DNA from: Stachybotrys elegans
Taxonomy: Eukaryota; Ascomycota; Sordariomycetes; Hypocreales; Stachybotryaceae
Length of the DNA stretch: 64,000 nucleotides
Assembly: GCA_020746835.1 (NCBI GenBank)
Contig: JAGPNK010000002.1
Span: forward strand, 2,666,001 to 2,730,000
Direction of reading: 5' to 3'
Shown: positions 23,854 to 36,098 of the stretch, one piece after another
Numbering within the stretch: the stretch's first letter is position 1
Layout of the letters: every line of letters begins with the position of its first letter
Notes under the pieces: generated by a model
Told to the model about the DNA's origin: nothing
What the model saw: the letters and a program-made list of their open reading frames with translations, nothing else
The model's database searches: none
Position numbers and translations under genes: made by a program

Positions 23854-26100
23854 ATGAACCTCAGAATAGCTTCTCGCTCAGTCCTTGTAGCTGTTCTTTC
23901 GGGCACTGCCCTGGTTCAGGGCCAGCAGAGCCAGGACCCTTACGCTCCGACCTATACGGAATGTCCCTCAGACCTCACTATCAGGGCCGCTTCTGAGGTA
24001 GGATGCCCCTCCCAGGATCCTGGGTGCAGTCGCTGATTCCCAGCAGGGCCTCTCACGACGAGAGACCCTCTGGAAAGATGCGCGTAGCGAGGCAGTCTTG
24101 AATTCCATGGAAACTTATCTGAACAATGCCAACATCACCGGTCTAGACGTTGGCGAGTATGTGCAGAGGCTAAACACCAGCACCGTTCCCGTGGTTGGGC
24201 TCGCCATCTCAGGCGGAGGCACTCAGTCTGGCATTGGAGGCTTGGGCATATGGCAGGCCTTCGATGGTCGTCACCCAGCCTCCGTGAGAGCAGGCACAGG
24301 AGGCCTTGGCCAGATATTGTATTACCTTACTGGGCTCAGCGGCGGTGGTGCCGTCACTGTGGCTATACTGTGAGTTGCCCCCCGTCATCTTCACACCAGC
24401 ATGAACCGCTCTCCTGATAAGCTACAGCGCGGCGAATGACTTCTCCACGACGGAGCACATCCTCAGAACTACAAACTTCTCCATCGATTACGAGACAGGT
24501 CCTACGGGGAATGATACAGAGTACTTCGAGAACATCTTCCAGACCGTCGGATCGAAAGCAGAACAAAACTTCCCCGTGTCGGTTGCTGATGTCTTCGGTC
24601 AGTGGTGGGGCGTATGGCTACCTGAGAACGCCACCTTCATGAGCTGGTCACATGTGGCTCGACGAGGAACCGCCTTCGAGTCTGGGCAGGCGCCGATGCC
24701 CATCGTCGTGCTCGCCGAGGTTATTCCTGGCACATCACCCGAGATTGGTGGCCTGATGTACCCTGGACGCAACTCCACAAACGGCTTCGATTTGACTTCC
24801 TACGAGGTAACTCCCTTTAAGTTTGGAAGCTGGCTTGGCGGCAGGATCCAGGCCTTCTTCCCTACCGAATGGCTTGGCACTGCTGTGAACAATGGCACCG
24901 TACAGAACCGCAGTGAATGCGTCCAAGGCTTTGACCAGATCGGCTTCATCCAGGGGTCAACCGCGAATGCCTTCACTGCCTACCTTATTGATGACTTTTA
25001 CAATATCCCGGTATTTGCAAAACGGTCGCTTCAAGGAGCTCTAGAAACAAGACAGTCCGATACAGGCGACGTCCGTATCCCTCCTGGACAAGAAGACAAC
25101 CCCTTTGTCCAGCTCGTTGGCCAGGTTGCCTCCGTATTCAACCAGACATTCAATGAATCGCTCTGGGCGACATATCCCAACCCCTTCGAGAACTACAATG
25201 AAGCCATGGAGGGGGTTGACGAGCTCCTGCTGGTATGTCTGACCAACTATGGCTACTTCACATACTGATCCAAACCAGCTCGATGGTAGCTTGACAGGAG
25301 AAACCGATCCTATCCGCCCTCTCATTGTCCCTGACCGTGACGTTGACCTGATCATCGTCTACGAAGCGTCATCTGACGCAGCCTATAATTGGGTCAATGG
25401 CACTAATCTCATAAGTACATATCCCATATCTCCTTACCGATGACAAGCCTGCTGATCACGTTGGTCTTAAGACTCTGCACAGTCTGCACACGAGGGCAAC
25501 ATCCCCTTCCCAGAGATACCAGATGTTCAGACCATCGTAGGACTGGGCCTCAACAGGCAGCCTACCTTCTTCGGTTGCAACGCCTCGGCAGGCACGCCAC
25601 TCGTTCTGTATCTTCCAAACTCTCCCTGGTCCGCATACGCAAACTTCACCTTCTACAAGTCGTCCTTCACCGACACGCAGATCAATGCTACCCTGGGGAA
25701 CGCCTTCGAGCTGGCCACCTATGGACAGGAAGAAGAGTGGTCTGCCTGTCTGGCCTGCGCAGCCGTCAACGCCAGCTTGGCGAGGGTGGAGATGGAGATC
25801 CCTGATCAGTGCACGCAGTGCTTCAATATGCACTGCTGGAATGGGAAAACGATTCAAGATGAAGTTACCTCGGCTGCCTTTGACTTGAAATTGAGGCTGC
25901 AATCTGATGTCTCGTATCGTGAGTGGAACGAGTCAATCTGGAATAACCAATCTGCCCAGGTTAGCACTGGGGGAAGCTCCGGTACCGAGGACTCCTCCAA
26001 CGATGATACCGGCGCCTCGAGCACCACGTTTGCCTCTCAGGGCACCATGGGACTTGTCACAGTATTGACCATGATGGCGATGGGCTTCTCTCTGCTATAG
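23854..26100 (+). CDS. Lysophospholipase / phospholipase B, GPI-anchored type
   Basis: Secretory enzyme that removes fatty acids from (lyso)phospholipids. Exons 23854-23997, 24047-24369, 24428-25232, 25279-25414 and 25472-26100 give 678 residues. A signal peptide covers about residues 1-23. The PLA2c-type catalytic domain has the glycine-rich LAISGGG oxyanion loop, the nucleophile motif GLSGGG (Ser146) and the acid in LLDG (Asp426). More than ten N-glycosylation sites and paired cysteines (ACLACAA, QCTQCFNMHC) are typical of the family. The C-terminus is Ser/Thr-rich and ends in a hydrophobic stretch (MGLVTVLTMMAMGFSLL), suggesting GPI attachment. The nucleophile loop reads GLSGGGA in place of the commoner GLSGGSW, and the acid motif reads DGS for DGG, so it belongs to a divergent subgroup. 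Introns are 46-58 nt. Confidence 0.92.
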
Positions 26101-26548
26101 CCAACAGACTACGTAGCATGAAAATGGGGTGAGCGTGTTAGGGTTGGAATGTCCTAATGCCATGGTTTATGATGGCCACGATGAGATGGCAGCAGGACGG
26201 CGGCGGCGGAACAAAGCTGTAAAGGCGCTATGCGACTAGGTCTACGATTGATTTCTTCACAATATGTGAGAAATACATAAAGGCACGAGTGATGATATGA
26301 TATATCCAATTCAAGGTTTTGATTGCATTATAGAGGGTGAAGCACGCCGTCACCAGCCGTGGAGACCCAGCCGTCCCCCCTTTTCCGATTTCCAAGAAAT
26401 CATTATCGTTTTTATCATTATCGAAAACGAAGACCATTGACCCTTTTCAGCATCGCTTGTAACCCGCTATCATTGATTCAACAAACCCCCATGAAACCCA
26501 TCACAGCGACGCCGCACGACTACCTTTCTCCCCCCCCTCTCTCACCGC
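26101..26548. other. Tail-to-tail spacer, lysophospholipase / inositol phosphatase
   Basis: 448 bases with two 3' ends; nothing else seen. Confidence 0.6.
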
Positions 26549-29500
26549 TCATCCCGTGTTGGGCTGCAGCGTCTCCCATCCGCCCATGTCCTGGCCTCCC
26601 TCGTCGAGAGAGTCGAGCAGATCCATCGGCCCTTGCGCTGCGCGAGGCGGCTTGCTATGGTCAGCAGCAACGGGCCTCCGAGCCGGAAAAGACCGTGAGC
26701 CCGCGGTGCTTCCGTTGGAGAAGCCTGGCAAGCTCACGCCACCAGGCACCGGGCTCATGCTGGACATGCTTGAATTCATGCTAGGCGCGGCCATTGGCTT
26801 TCTAATCACGTTTGGGCCCGGCGTAGGCCGACTTCCCTGAGACGCCGCGGATGAATTGAGGGCTATTGCCGTCATATCCCCATGGAGTGGTGTGGTGGGT
26901 GTCTGTGTGGGCGAAAGGGTGGCCAGGTGTGCGGGTTTCTTCGCGACGGGAGGAGCAGGTCTGGTTCCTCTGAGCTGCTGCGTAAGCTGTGACGCCGAGG
27001 ACGATGGGCGCGAGGCCACTAGCTGTGTCTGTGAACGGTGAATGCCGGACGTCGACGGCCCTGCGTTGCCGCTGACACTGACGTTGACGCCTGCAGTCTG
27101 CCTTCTAGGGAGCGGCGGCGGCGGCGCAGAGTCTGGTATGTCCTTTGGGGCCCAGGATCCACGCTCGTCCCCGAGCTGCATCCTCCCCACCTTGGCCGGT
27201 AGGGTGGCGGGATCGAACGGTGGCGGCAGCTTCCTGCCTGCTTGGGTTGATATCGAAGACATTGCTTGTGGCAAGGTGACCGTTTCGTATGGAGAACTTG
27301 AAATGCTCGTGAACGATGCCCTGGATGAAGAGCGTGGTATCGATATCCAGTCGGGTTCCTCTGAAGCTCCAAATGGGTTGGAAGCTCTACCGGGGTTCAG
27401 GTTCATCGGCATGCCATCACGTCCGGTTGGCACTTGCACATCAGCCCGTGCCGGCTGCTTGTTGTCGAGCCACCACTTCTGTCGATCAGAGCTAGCTGCC
27501 GGCAGTCCCGGCTCAATGGCATCGTACCCGATGAGGTCCTCATCGTCTGTCTCGTCGGCATCAGCGACGTGAGCAGAGTCACCAACATCAGCCTTGCGGC
27601 GCAGATACAGTTCCCGGCTGATGGCGTCGCGGCGGGCCTCATCAACCATATTGACTTTGCATTCAAAAGCCGCGTAGACAGGTCGATGGTCTGAGAACCT
27701 GAGAGGTGCGGAATCGTACAGAACTTGTCGTAGATTTGGGCCTTTTCGAAGAATACGGTCTGTCCATGCCGGAATACGCGCTTTTTCACTGTAGAGGGTT
27801 AGCGTACAGGCGCTTCAAGTGGTGGGATGGAAACCTACGAGGTATCGTATTCGTCAGTGCCAATGTCAAACTTGTATGTCGGCATAAAGGTGATCCTGGC
27901 TTCCGAGTAGAAGGGGAAGGCCAGGCCAGCCACCATTTGCAAGTTCAGCTGATCGTTCTCGTACAACGTCGCCAAGTCTCGCTTTCTAACCAAGGCTCGC
28001 GCCGCGTCCAAGCCCAAGCCGATGCGATAGTTGAAGTCACCTAACCATATGATGGCATCTGCTTCATGTCAGATCAAGTGCTTAAGGTAGACGTTGTCTA
28101 CGTACCGTGATCTTCAATCCCTCTGTTTCGCTGGAACCTTAGGCCATGGTGGATCGTTGCATAGTCTCGGTTCCGTTCATCGTAGTTGGCAAAGCCAGCT
28201 GCCAGGTGTGCCGTAACAAAGCAGATGTGGGTGTTTGCATAATCGAAGCGGATCGCGACGGCACCCTTGTTGCCAGCCATTCCCGACAGACCGGTCTTTT
28301 TGACGCTCCCTTCGACGTTCTTAATATTGGAGAGAGCCGATGTTTTCACAAAGATGCACAGTGCAGCTCCAACAAGCTGCCCGCTGCGTAGGAGAACATA
28401 CTTTTCTCCGCCCGTACTTGCCTGCCTTTGGTTCAAGGTGCGTTTGACAGCCTGCTCCCACAGTTGCTTGCGGGACGGATCACTGTTCATGATTTGCTGG
28501 GGGCTAAGCTCGACAATCTCTTGAAAGCCAACGACATATATATCGGGCGATGCCGAGCCCATGGCAGGGGGGAACAGCCATGGCGACAGATCGCTATCCA
28601 CTCCATCGGTGCGTCCGTTGAGGTTGAATGTTCCAACCCACATAGATATGTTCTGGAAAGATGTGAACTCGTCACTTCTCTTCCCCAACTCCACGGATAC
28701 AAAATCACTGATGGGATCAAAGAGATGCACTGGGGCCTGGCCGACCAACCGACCGAGCAGCATGTCAATGGTGATTTGACGCGATGGATCCAAAAAGTTG
28801 TTATGGTAGATGCGCTGAACTGATTTTCGCATATCTGCCACAGCGCCGGACAATGACATTTTTCCATGGCGAGTAAAGGAGGTCTTGAGAGCCCCAGTGC
28901 CGGCATAGATTTTTGACAAGCTGTCACCGTTATCTGCCCAGAGACTTGAGTGTCTCATCCAAAAATCAGAGGTAGCAAACTCCCCTCGATGACCCAGGAA
29001 AGCCTCCACCGACATTTGCGAAATCAAGGTCTGGATGAGATTGGTCCGGTCCAAACAGTCTAGGCAATTGGTGCGGAAGACACCCTCTTGCTGCAGCACG
29101 ACGACCAGGCGCGCCTGGTTGGTGGCATCCAGCTCTTCCGAGGAATCGTGGGTTACCTCTGCCAGATAATAGGCAAAACCATCGGTAGAGTCTTCGATGT
29201 ATCGACGAATCTCTCGGGCAGCCTCATAACCGGCGGGGCCCTTGGTTTCAGCATGGAAATCATAATGCGTCTCCCTCAGCAGTGCGTGGTTGGCAGAACT
29301 ATCGCCACCTCGCCGACTGAGGGGGCAGTGGCGTACTCCATTCCGGTAGAGAGTGCTAAGCTCAACTTCTCCGGGTTTTGACTCGCTGAGGAGATTGATG
29401 ATATGTACGGCCCCGTACGTCTGCTCCAGATCCTCAAAATGCTTGTTGAAGGCGGGCTGGGTCCCATCAGGTGATCTCGTAACGGTAATCTTTTGTCGGC

Positions 29501-30637
29501 CAGGGATGAGATCCGCCGCCTGTTCCCAGAATACGGGGACAGAGCCACGGACTTGGGAGTAGGAAAACAAGACCCCAAAGGGACTCCAGAACGTAGTCTC
29601 GGATTCGACGAAATTGGCGACGTGGCCGTCATCGTCAATACCGCGAGAGTTGAAACGAGTGCCTGCTCTCCGGCAGGAGAGTCGTGATATAAGGGTCAAG
29701 AATGACGGCATACCAGTTCCGGGAGCCTTCACAGGAGATGCGCTTTGAGGAATGGTCATGGTCTTGCAAAAACCTCGGATGGCAGATGTTAGAAAGCGAG
29801 AAGCATCCAGCGCCTCGCGCTCCTGCGGCATCAGCCGAGAACGAAACTCCACCAGAGGGCTAATCATGAAGGAGTTCCATAGGTAATTATCATCAAAGTT
29901 GTCAATATCGAACGAATTGGAGTTGGCGGGCCTTGAAGCATCCATTAGCCTAGACATCTCAGTGGACAAGCAGCTACTCACCTGTCCTGGACCCTGTTGG
30001 TCAGGTCAAAAACAGTGCTGTAATAGAAGGAGCCGTTGCTGAGCAGGTTCCGCAGGCCATGGCAAGGGTGCTGTTCGGCGGCCACGTCCCTACGACTCAG
30101 ACCCTGGGCGTATGGAGAAGATTGGCTGTACACCGACGCGGCGTCGGTGACGTCGGTCTCGTAGCTCTCCAGTGGCACGACATCGTCGTAGTCGGCGCTG
30201 CTCAAGCAGTAGAACGCGACGCTCGCTATCCTCTCCACTGTCTCTCCAGGGCGCACGGTGGCAGCTCGAACCGCATGGGTGATGATGGATATGAAGACCT
30301 CGTTGTTCACAGCAATCAGGCCGAGGGTGCCGTAGACTGGTCTTGACGTCAGGGGACGGTAGTTGTGTAGCAGCTGCTTGGATATAGGCGCGAATTCGAC
30401 CATGCATTTGGCGACGGGCGAGGAATCGGGACCTGCAGCGCGCTGCCTGGTGGAGGAAAGGGAGGTATGGGAGCTGTTGCCGAAGGCCTCGCTGGCGGTG
30501 GAACTGTACCGGAGGATGAGGGCGTGGGATTCGGAGACAATGGCTATGGATCTGTGAGGATGGTCGCGAATGTAGAGATCGCATGACTTCTCGGGAGCGG
30601 GAGCTTGCGCGCTCCATGCCGTCGGGGGGTGATCCAT
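26549..30637 (-). CDS. Synaptojanin-like phosphoinositide phosphatase (Sac1 + 5-phosphatase)
   Basis: Homologue of yeast Inp51/52/53, which dephosphorylate PI(4,5)P2 and other phosphoinositides at endocytic sites and endosomes. Minus-strand exons are 30637-29982, 29931-28106, 28058-27839 and 27788-26549, giving 1313 residues. The Sac domain covers about residues 60-560, with the CX5R active site at Cys508-Arg514 (CLDCLDR). The inositol-5-phosphatase domain covers about residues 590-945, with FNLNGR, GAVAIRF, WLGDFNYRI (Asp835, Asn837), PAWTDRIL and SDHRP (His935). Residues 950-1313 form a disordered Pro/Ser-rich tail with SH3-type PPPPLPRR, as in synaptojanins. For the first intron I used acceptor 29932 (50 nt, branch-like GCTAAT inside); an acceptor at 29950 would keep the frame but leave a 32-nt intron, too short for fungi. 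It retains a full CX5R, so the Sac domain should be active, unlike Inp51. Confidence 0.95.
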
Positions 30638-31986
30638 GGTTCAACGGCTCGGGTAGGTGCAGACTTCAGCTTCAGCGGTCAATGAGGAAGAAGAGGAATA
30701 CTAGGGACACGGTTCATCCATGGCTCTCGAGCCGAATGACTCGCGACCGATGCACTATGGTTGTTGAGAAAGAAATAGCTAGGAGCCCGGTAGAGAGGTT
30801 TGGAATGAAGTCTTTGTTGCGCCCGAGAATGCCAAATTTACGGTAATGTGGAAAGAAGGGCAGGAGGTGACGTCGGAGGGGTGAGTTTTGGCAGGTGAGA
30901 CGGGCCCAAGCACCACAGCCTCCCAAAGAACGTCAGCCTCATAGTCACACTACAAGTCTAAGTCCTTGGCCTCACTGGCAGTACTAGTAGGTAGGTCAAT
31001 GGGAATGAGCAAGAGTGTGAATATGGTACACGGTTGCTGAACCATGGCTACGATATGCGATCTCACGTTGATTTCACTGGACCAAGGCCCGCTACTTGGC
31101 TTGCTCCATGCTTGAAGTACATGGCTGCAAATAAAAGCCCGGTATTTAAAGTATGGGCGAGGCAGCGCTGGTAGACATCCATGGCCGGCTGGCAGAGTAA
31201 AAATGCACCCGTCACTACTTATTACCAATAGGTCCGAAAATTCACCACCACCCGCGCAATGTAATAAGTACCGTGCGCTAGGCAACATGCAAAATCTTTG
31301 TTGGACGGGCTTTCGAACGAGGGAGAGCAAAGAAAAGCGAGAGAGGGCAGGACTCTGCACCTCTGCAAGGTCGCCAGAATTGGGTATTGACAACAAAAAT
31401 AAGAAGAAGAATGAGGCTTCAGATTCTAAAGTGAGATCATGCTCTCGAGTGAGAGCGTTCAGTCTCTTCCTATCATAATTGTTTTGAGAAATCATCACAA
31501 GCCGTAGGATAATAATATAGAAGAAGAAAAAAATTCCCCAAATCTTCCATTTTTTTGCGTGCGTCTTGAAGAGCCTGAGCCGCGCTTAGTCACCATCTAG
31601 CTTCTCTAGTTTCCCATTAGCTGCATCTGGTCCCGATAAATGCAAGGTGGCTGGGTCAAGCCGGTACCTCGAGTCAAAGTACCCTCTTGTTTCTGCAGAG
31701 AGCCCCATGCCCTCCTTTCGCCCTAAAACAAGCTGCACTCCACTGACATCAGACCAACAGCCTTGCAAAGATACCTCTCCCGTGAGTCGCGCAGAGGTGC
31801 CACTGCGATCGCTGCATGCGAGCAAACAAATCCCGTCAGTCAACTCCAGCCTCTCCTCCTCCATCCCACTCATCACGCTCCTCTCGCGCCTCGCCTCGCG
31901 TTCTCATCCCACGATCTGCAATCCCCGCCAGCAGCACTTTTCGAGGCAGTGTGGCTCCCAGCGTCTCTCTCTGAACCGTCGATCCA
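30638..31986. promoter_or_regulatory. Divergent spacer, inositol phosphatase / PRP39
   Basis: 1.35 kb between two starts. No coding region supported; an A-rich patch lies at about 31505-31560. Confidence 0.5.
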
Positions 31987-34340
31987 ATGAGTGACTTCGC
32001 TACCTTCGGCGACTCTCAAGAGGAGTATGCTGCAGTTCGGCAGCTCAATACTCAGTTGGTTTGTTTGCTCACCCCCCGCCGTTGTCGCACCGGAACTGAC
32101 CACTTGCTCTTGTAGGAGCTGGACCCCGATAACTTCGACCTCTGGGAGAAGCTCATCAAGGCTTGCGAGACCCTCGATGGCGGGCTGAATCGCAACTCGA
32201 GCCCCCAGGCGCTCGCGACCTACCGCGATGCCTACGACCGATTCCTCATCAAGTTCCCGCTCCTCTTTGGGTACTGGAAGAAGTACGCCGACTCTGAATT
32301 CGTCATTGCCGGTCCCGAATCCGCCGAGATGGTATGGCCTTATCATGCCCCCTCCCGCGCTACAAACGGCCGCGTTGACAAAAGATGAAATAGGTCTACG
32401 AGCGCGGATGCGCCAGCATCTCCAATTCTGTCGACCTGTGGACGGAATACTGCTCCTTTAAAATGGAGACTACCCACGACCCACAACTCGTCAGAGAGTA
32501 AGTATAATCGGCCTCTTTTCCTTCCCTTAACGCATCCATCAGCGCAGCCTTGTCCCGAGCCTACATGGCACAGGTCGCCGCACCATTCTACTCTACTCTA
32601 CTCGGCGGATTCTTGTCCTCTTCTTCTTCACTGTCAAGTCGTATGATGGTGAGATATGCCCGCAGTATATCTTGACCCCGGGATGCACTCACGCTCTCTG
32701 CCAGACTATGTTGATGTCCTCCCACACCTACTTCGTTCACAGCCTCTCGTTGTGCCCCCCTACCGTACCTTTCTCATCGGCGATGACAAGCCCGAGGTCG
32801 AATTAGCTAGTTATCGTGACGATCATATCCTTGGCGTATATCCTTTCCCTTTTCTTTGCCCCTCGACGCCAAGTTTCCCCCAAATTGACCATCCACTAAC
32901 TCTGCAACGCAGCCTTTTCGAGCGAGGAGCGAGCTTTGTGGGATTGGATTTCCTGGCGCATCCCTTCTGGGACAAGTACATTGAGTACGAGAAGCGCCAA
33001 GAAGCTGAGGACCGCATTTATGCTCTCCATTCCCGCATCATCCGCATCCCCATGCACCAGTATGCCCGCTACTATGAACGCTTCCGAGCTCTGTCTGAGA
33101 ACCAGCCCTTGGGCGCACTTGTACCAGCCGATGTTCTTGCCCGAACTCGTGCTGAAGTGGAAGCTGAAGCTGTAGCACTGGGTACGGGGCCGCGTCCCGA
33201 GTTGGAAGTTGAGCGTGAAATTCGGACGCGCATCGATCGTATGTACTACGACATGTTCACTGCTACGCAGACCGAGGTGACCAAGCGATGGACCTATGAG
33301 TCTGAGATCAAGCGGCCCTACTTTCATGTGACAGAGTTGGAGAACTCTCAGATCGCCAACTGGCGAAAGTATCTGGACTTTGAAGAGAGCGAGGGCGACT
33401 ACAACCGAATCGTCTGCCTCTACGAGCGATGTCTGGTTACGTGCGCTCTCTATGATGAGTTTTGGTTCCGCTATGCCCGCTGGATGTCCACCCAATCTGG
33501 CAAGGACGAAGAGGTGCGAAATATCTACAATCGGGCTTCGACCATGTTCGTCCCCGTGAGCCGACCAGGCATCCGCCTTCAGTGGGCTTATTTCGAGGAG
33601 ATGAACGGGCGGGCCGCCATTGCCGCAGATATCCACGAGGCCATCTTGCACAGGCTTCCCAACTGTGTTGAGGTCATTGTGTCCTGGGCACACCTGCAGC
33701 GCCGACAGCACGGCGTCGAGGCCGGCATCCAGGTCTATAAGGACCAGATTGATGCACCCACTGTGGATCTATACGCAAAGGCTGCCCTTGTTGGAGAGCT
33801 GGCCCTTATGCTGTGGAAGAACAAGGGCTCTACCGAAGAAGCTCGTGCGGCCTTCCTTAAGAATGTGCAGTGGTATGCCGACAGCTCGGCTTTCTGGGAG
33901 AAGTGGTTCCAGTTTGAGGTTGAGCAACCCGTAAACATCCAGAACCCTCAGGAGAACGACGAGCGAGTCAAGCACGTCTATGACGAGATGCGAGCCCGTA
34001 CCCGCATGTCAGTTCCATCCAAGCGCGGGCTATCTCAAGTCTACCTCAAGTATCTGGTCGAGCGAGGCGGTAAGGACGCCATGGAGACATTCCTGCAGGT
34101 GGATCGCGAGATGTTTGGGTAAGTTTCCTGCTTGACGACTGATGATTTGAGGACCGAGCTAACATGAATCTCAGCCCTCACTCGATGTCTTCCACCAGTG
34201 CTGGAGGTGCCAAGGAGAATGGCGTATCTCGAGAGCTCGACGGACCGGAGGCCAAGCGAGCCGAGACCATGTATCTCAGCTTCTACCAGCTACACGGCGA
34301 GCCCGTCGGGGAGCCACAGGCGCTGATGGACTATAACTGA
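31987..34340 (+). CDS. PRP39: Pre-mRNA splicing factor Prp39 (U1 snRNP)
   Basis: HAT-repeat protein of the U1 snRNP that helps commit introns to splicing. Exons 31987-32058, 32116-32331, 32394-32497, 32913-34118 and 34175-34340 give 587 residues. HAT (half-TPR) repeats run through most of the protein, with the usual W..Y / F..YE..L spacing: NFDLWEKLIKACE, LLFGYWKKYADSE, VDLWTEYCSFK, HPFWDKYIEYEKR, YDEFWFRYARWM and CVEVIVSWAHLQRR. The third intron is 415 nt, against 56-62 nt for the others; the protein is contiguous across it in the family (PQLVRD then LFERGASFVGLDF). A frame inside that intron is open for about 85 codons directly before the fourth exon, but I found no acceptor that would join it to exon 3 without a stop. 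It is divergent from the inositol phosphatase gene. Confidence 0.94.
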
Positions 34341-36098
34341 GAGTCTTGGGGAAACCAGTGGCAACGGGCCAAGGCGACGGGTCACCATCCGACGCTATCG
34401 GATATATTGCGCCACGTATTGCGAGATCAAGTGCTCCACGATGAGCACATCCGGGATCGAGAAGAGCGCAAAATCTTGTACTATTAGTTCCTGGTTCCAG
34501 CGGCGTCGGCACTCCGGGGCAGTTGGATGTCTTCTTGCCGATTGTATGAACGGACGGACGGACGGTTTGGAAGAAGAGGTATTTGGAATTGCAAATACCC
34601 AAGCAACACAACAAATGGGAGCAATGCTCGGCACAAATGTTTTATGGAAGTCAAATTAGCTAAAGGACGTTGAAATCAAGCCTGGCACGAAGAGCCAATA
34701 ATTTAAACACGATGCCTTTTGATCTCGGTTATGGGTCCCAAGAAGGCAAGGTTACTGCTCAATTGTGGAATTACGCTGTAAGCTGACGGCGACGTGTTGA
34801 TCGTGGCAAAGGTCCATGATTTGTAATTTTGCCATGGTGACTCAGTAGTACCAAATCTAAGGTGTTGTTGTCGCATGTACGGTATAGGCTAGCACCTTAG
34901 TAGCCAGAGGTGGGTAAGGAGGTAAAGGTGCGATGACGGACAACCGGGTTCCAGCAAACAGTCTCCCCAGGAACGCTCACCGGGACTCCGGTCAGCTCCG
35001 CACTAAAACACTGCCGAGGCCAAGGTAGCAAAATCCATATCCATGGTCAATTGGGGCCGGAGGCGGCCGCCACGGAAGAGGCCGAGAATGGTGCCTGCCT
35101 ACCAATTGGCTGGGCGAAAGCATTACATTCTTTTTCGATTTTGAGGGTATTCCTAAAGTTGTGGTTGATTGCAGAGCAAGGGTTCAAGGGTTCTTTGGAA
35201 GGCATTTTTCTTGCCGCTGCCTCCACGTCCACGTGGGGGTCGCCTTCGGTACACGACTACTGTAGCATCTTTAGAAGAAATTTCTCGCCACGGTGAGGGT
35301 CAACGGGGGAGTTGCTGGAACGAAGGAGGCAACTTGAGGATTGGAAGTGAAATTCTTGAAAAGCAGGTGACAGCACAAGAGTACGTTGTCGAGCTTCTGA
35401 TGCCCGGACACTCATTCTCCGCGACATCTCCGAGCCGCAGGTTCGAGAAGCACAACCGCCAAGAGCACCTCGCCCAGGTACAGGCACCAAGGAGGTACCG
35501 CAGGCACATACAAAATATGTAGGCAAGGCAGGTACCCCGAAGCCGGAAACTGCATATCCGCTACATGCAAATACATAGGTAGGTCCTGCTACCTATGGAG
35601 CACACAGAGGGGTCCTAGATCGGCGGGTCCCTGGATTCTCAGCCAATGACGGCGCTTCAATTTCATGTTCCTGTCCGTCCTCATGGCGCCACACGGCTTT
35701 TCGCTGGCCCGCGACCAGAAACTGCTCCCTTTTGTCCATGTTGAGTGAGTGAAAACCACAGGTTCCCAGGTCATTTATCTCGCCGACGGGTCCTTTTCCA
35801 GTCATCACTATCTCGCTATCTTGTCTTAGCCCATTTGGTCCTTTTCCCCATTCTTTTTATCTCTTCCCTTTCCCTCCATTGTTTCCTCCGCTTCTTTTAC
35901 CTTGTCATCATCACATCCCACCTCCTTCGAGCGCAAATTCCCTCCTTCGGTTCGATAAGGTAAGCTCTGAAACAGCCTTGCAGACTTCTTTTCTTCCTGG
36001 CTTCCCACATCCACCTCCCTCCCCCTTCAGCCGCTTTCTGCTCCGGCTCTCATCCTCAATTCTGTCTCGCGTAACCATCTGACTCTGAGCTCCCCCAG
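34341..36098. promoter_or_regulatory. Tandem spacer, PRP39 / CCP1, with probable 5' UTR intron
   Basis: 1.76 kb. An inverted repeat lies at 35574-35597 (CATAGGTAG / CTACCTATG, 6-base loop). The last part (about 35820-36090) is C/T-rich. A donor GTAAGC at 35960 and a CCCCCAG acceptor ending at 36098 would make a 139-nt intron that ends exactly before the CCP1 start codon. Confidence 0.5.
35574..35597. repeat. GGTA-type inverted repeat
   Basis: Arms 35574-35582 and 35589-35597 are perfect 9-base complements around GTCCTG. Related GGTACC-core palindromes occur in other spacers of this window. Confidence 0.85.

Noticed and set aside
32656..32912. Open frame inside PRP39 intron 3 as a cassette exon
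   Set aside because: The acceptor I tested (CCAG before ACTATG) gives a stop when joined to exon 3 in phase, and the family is contiguous across the intron.
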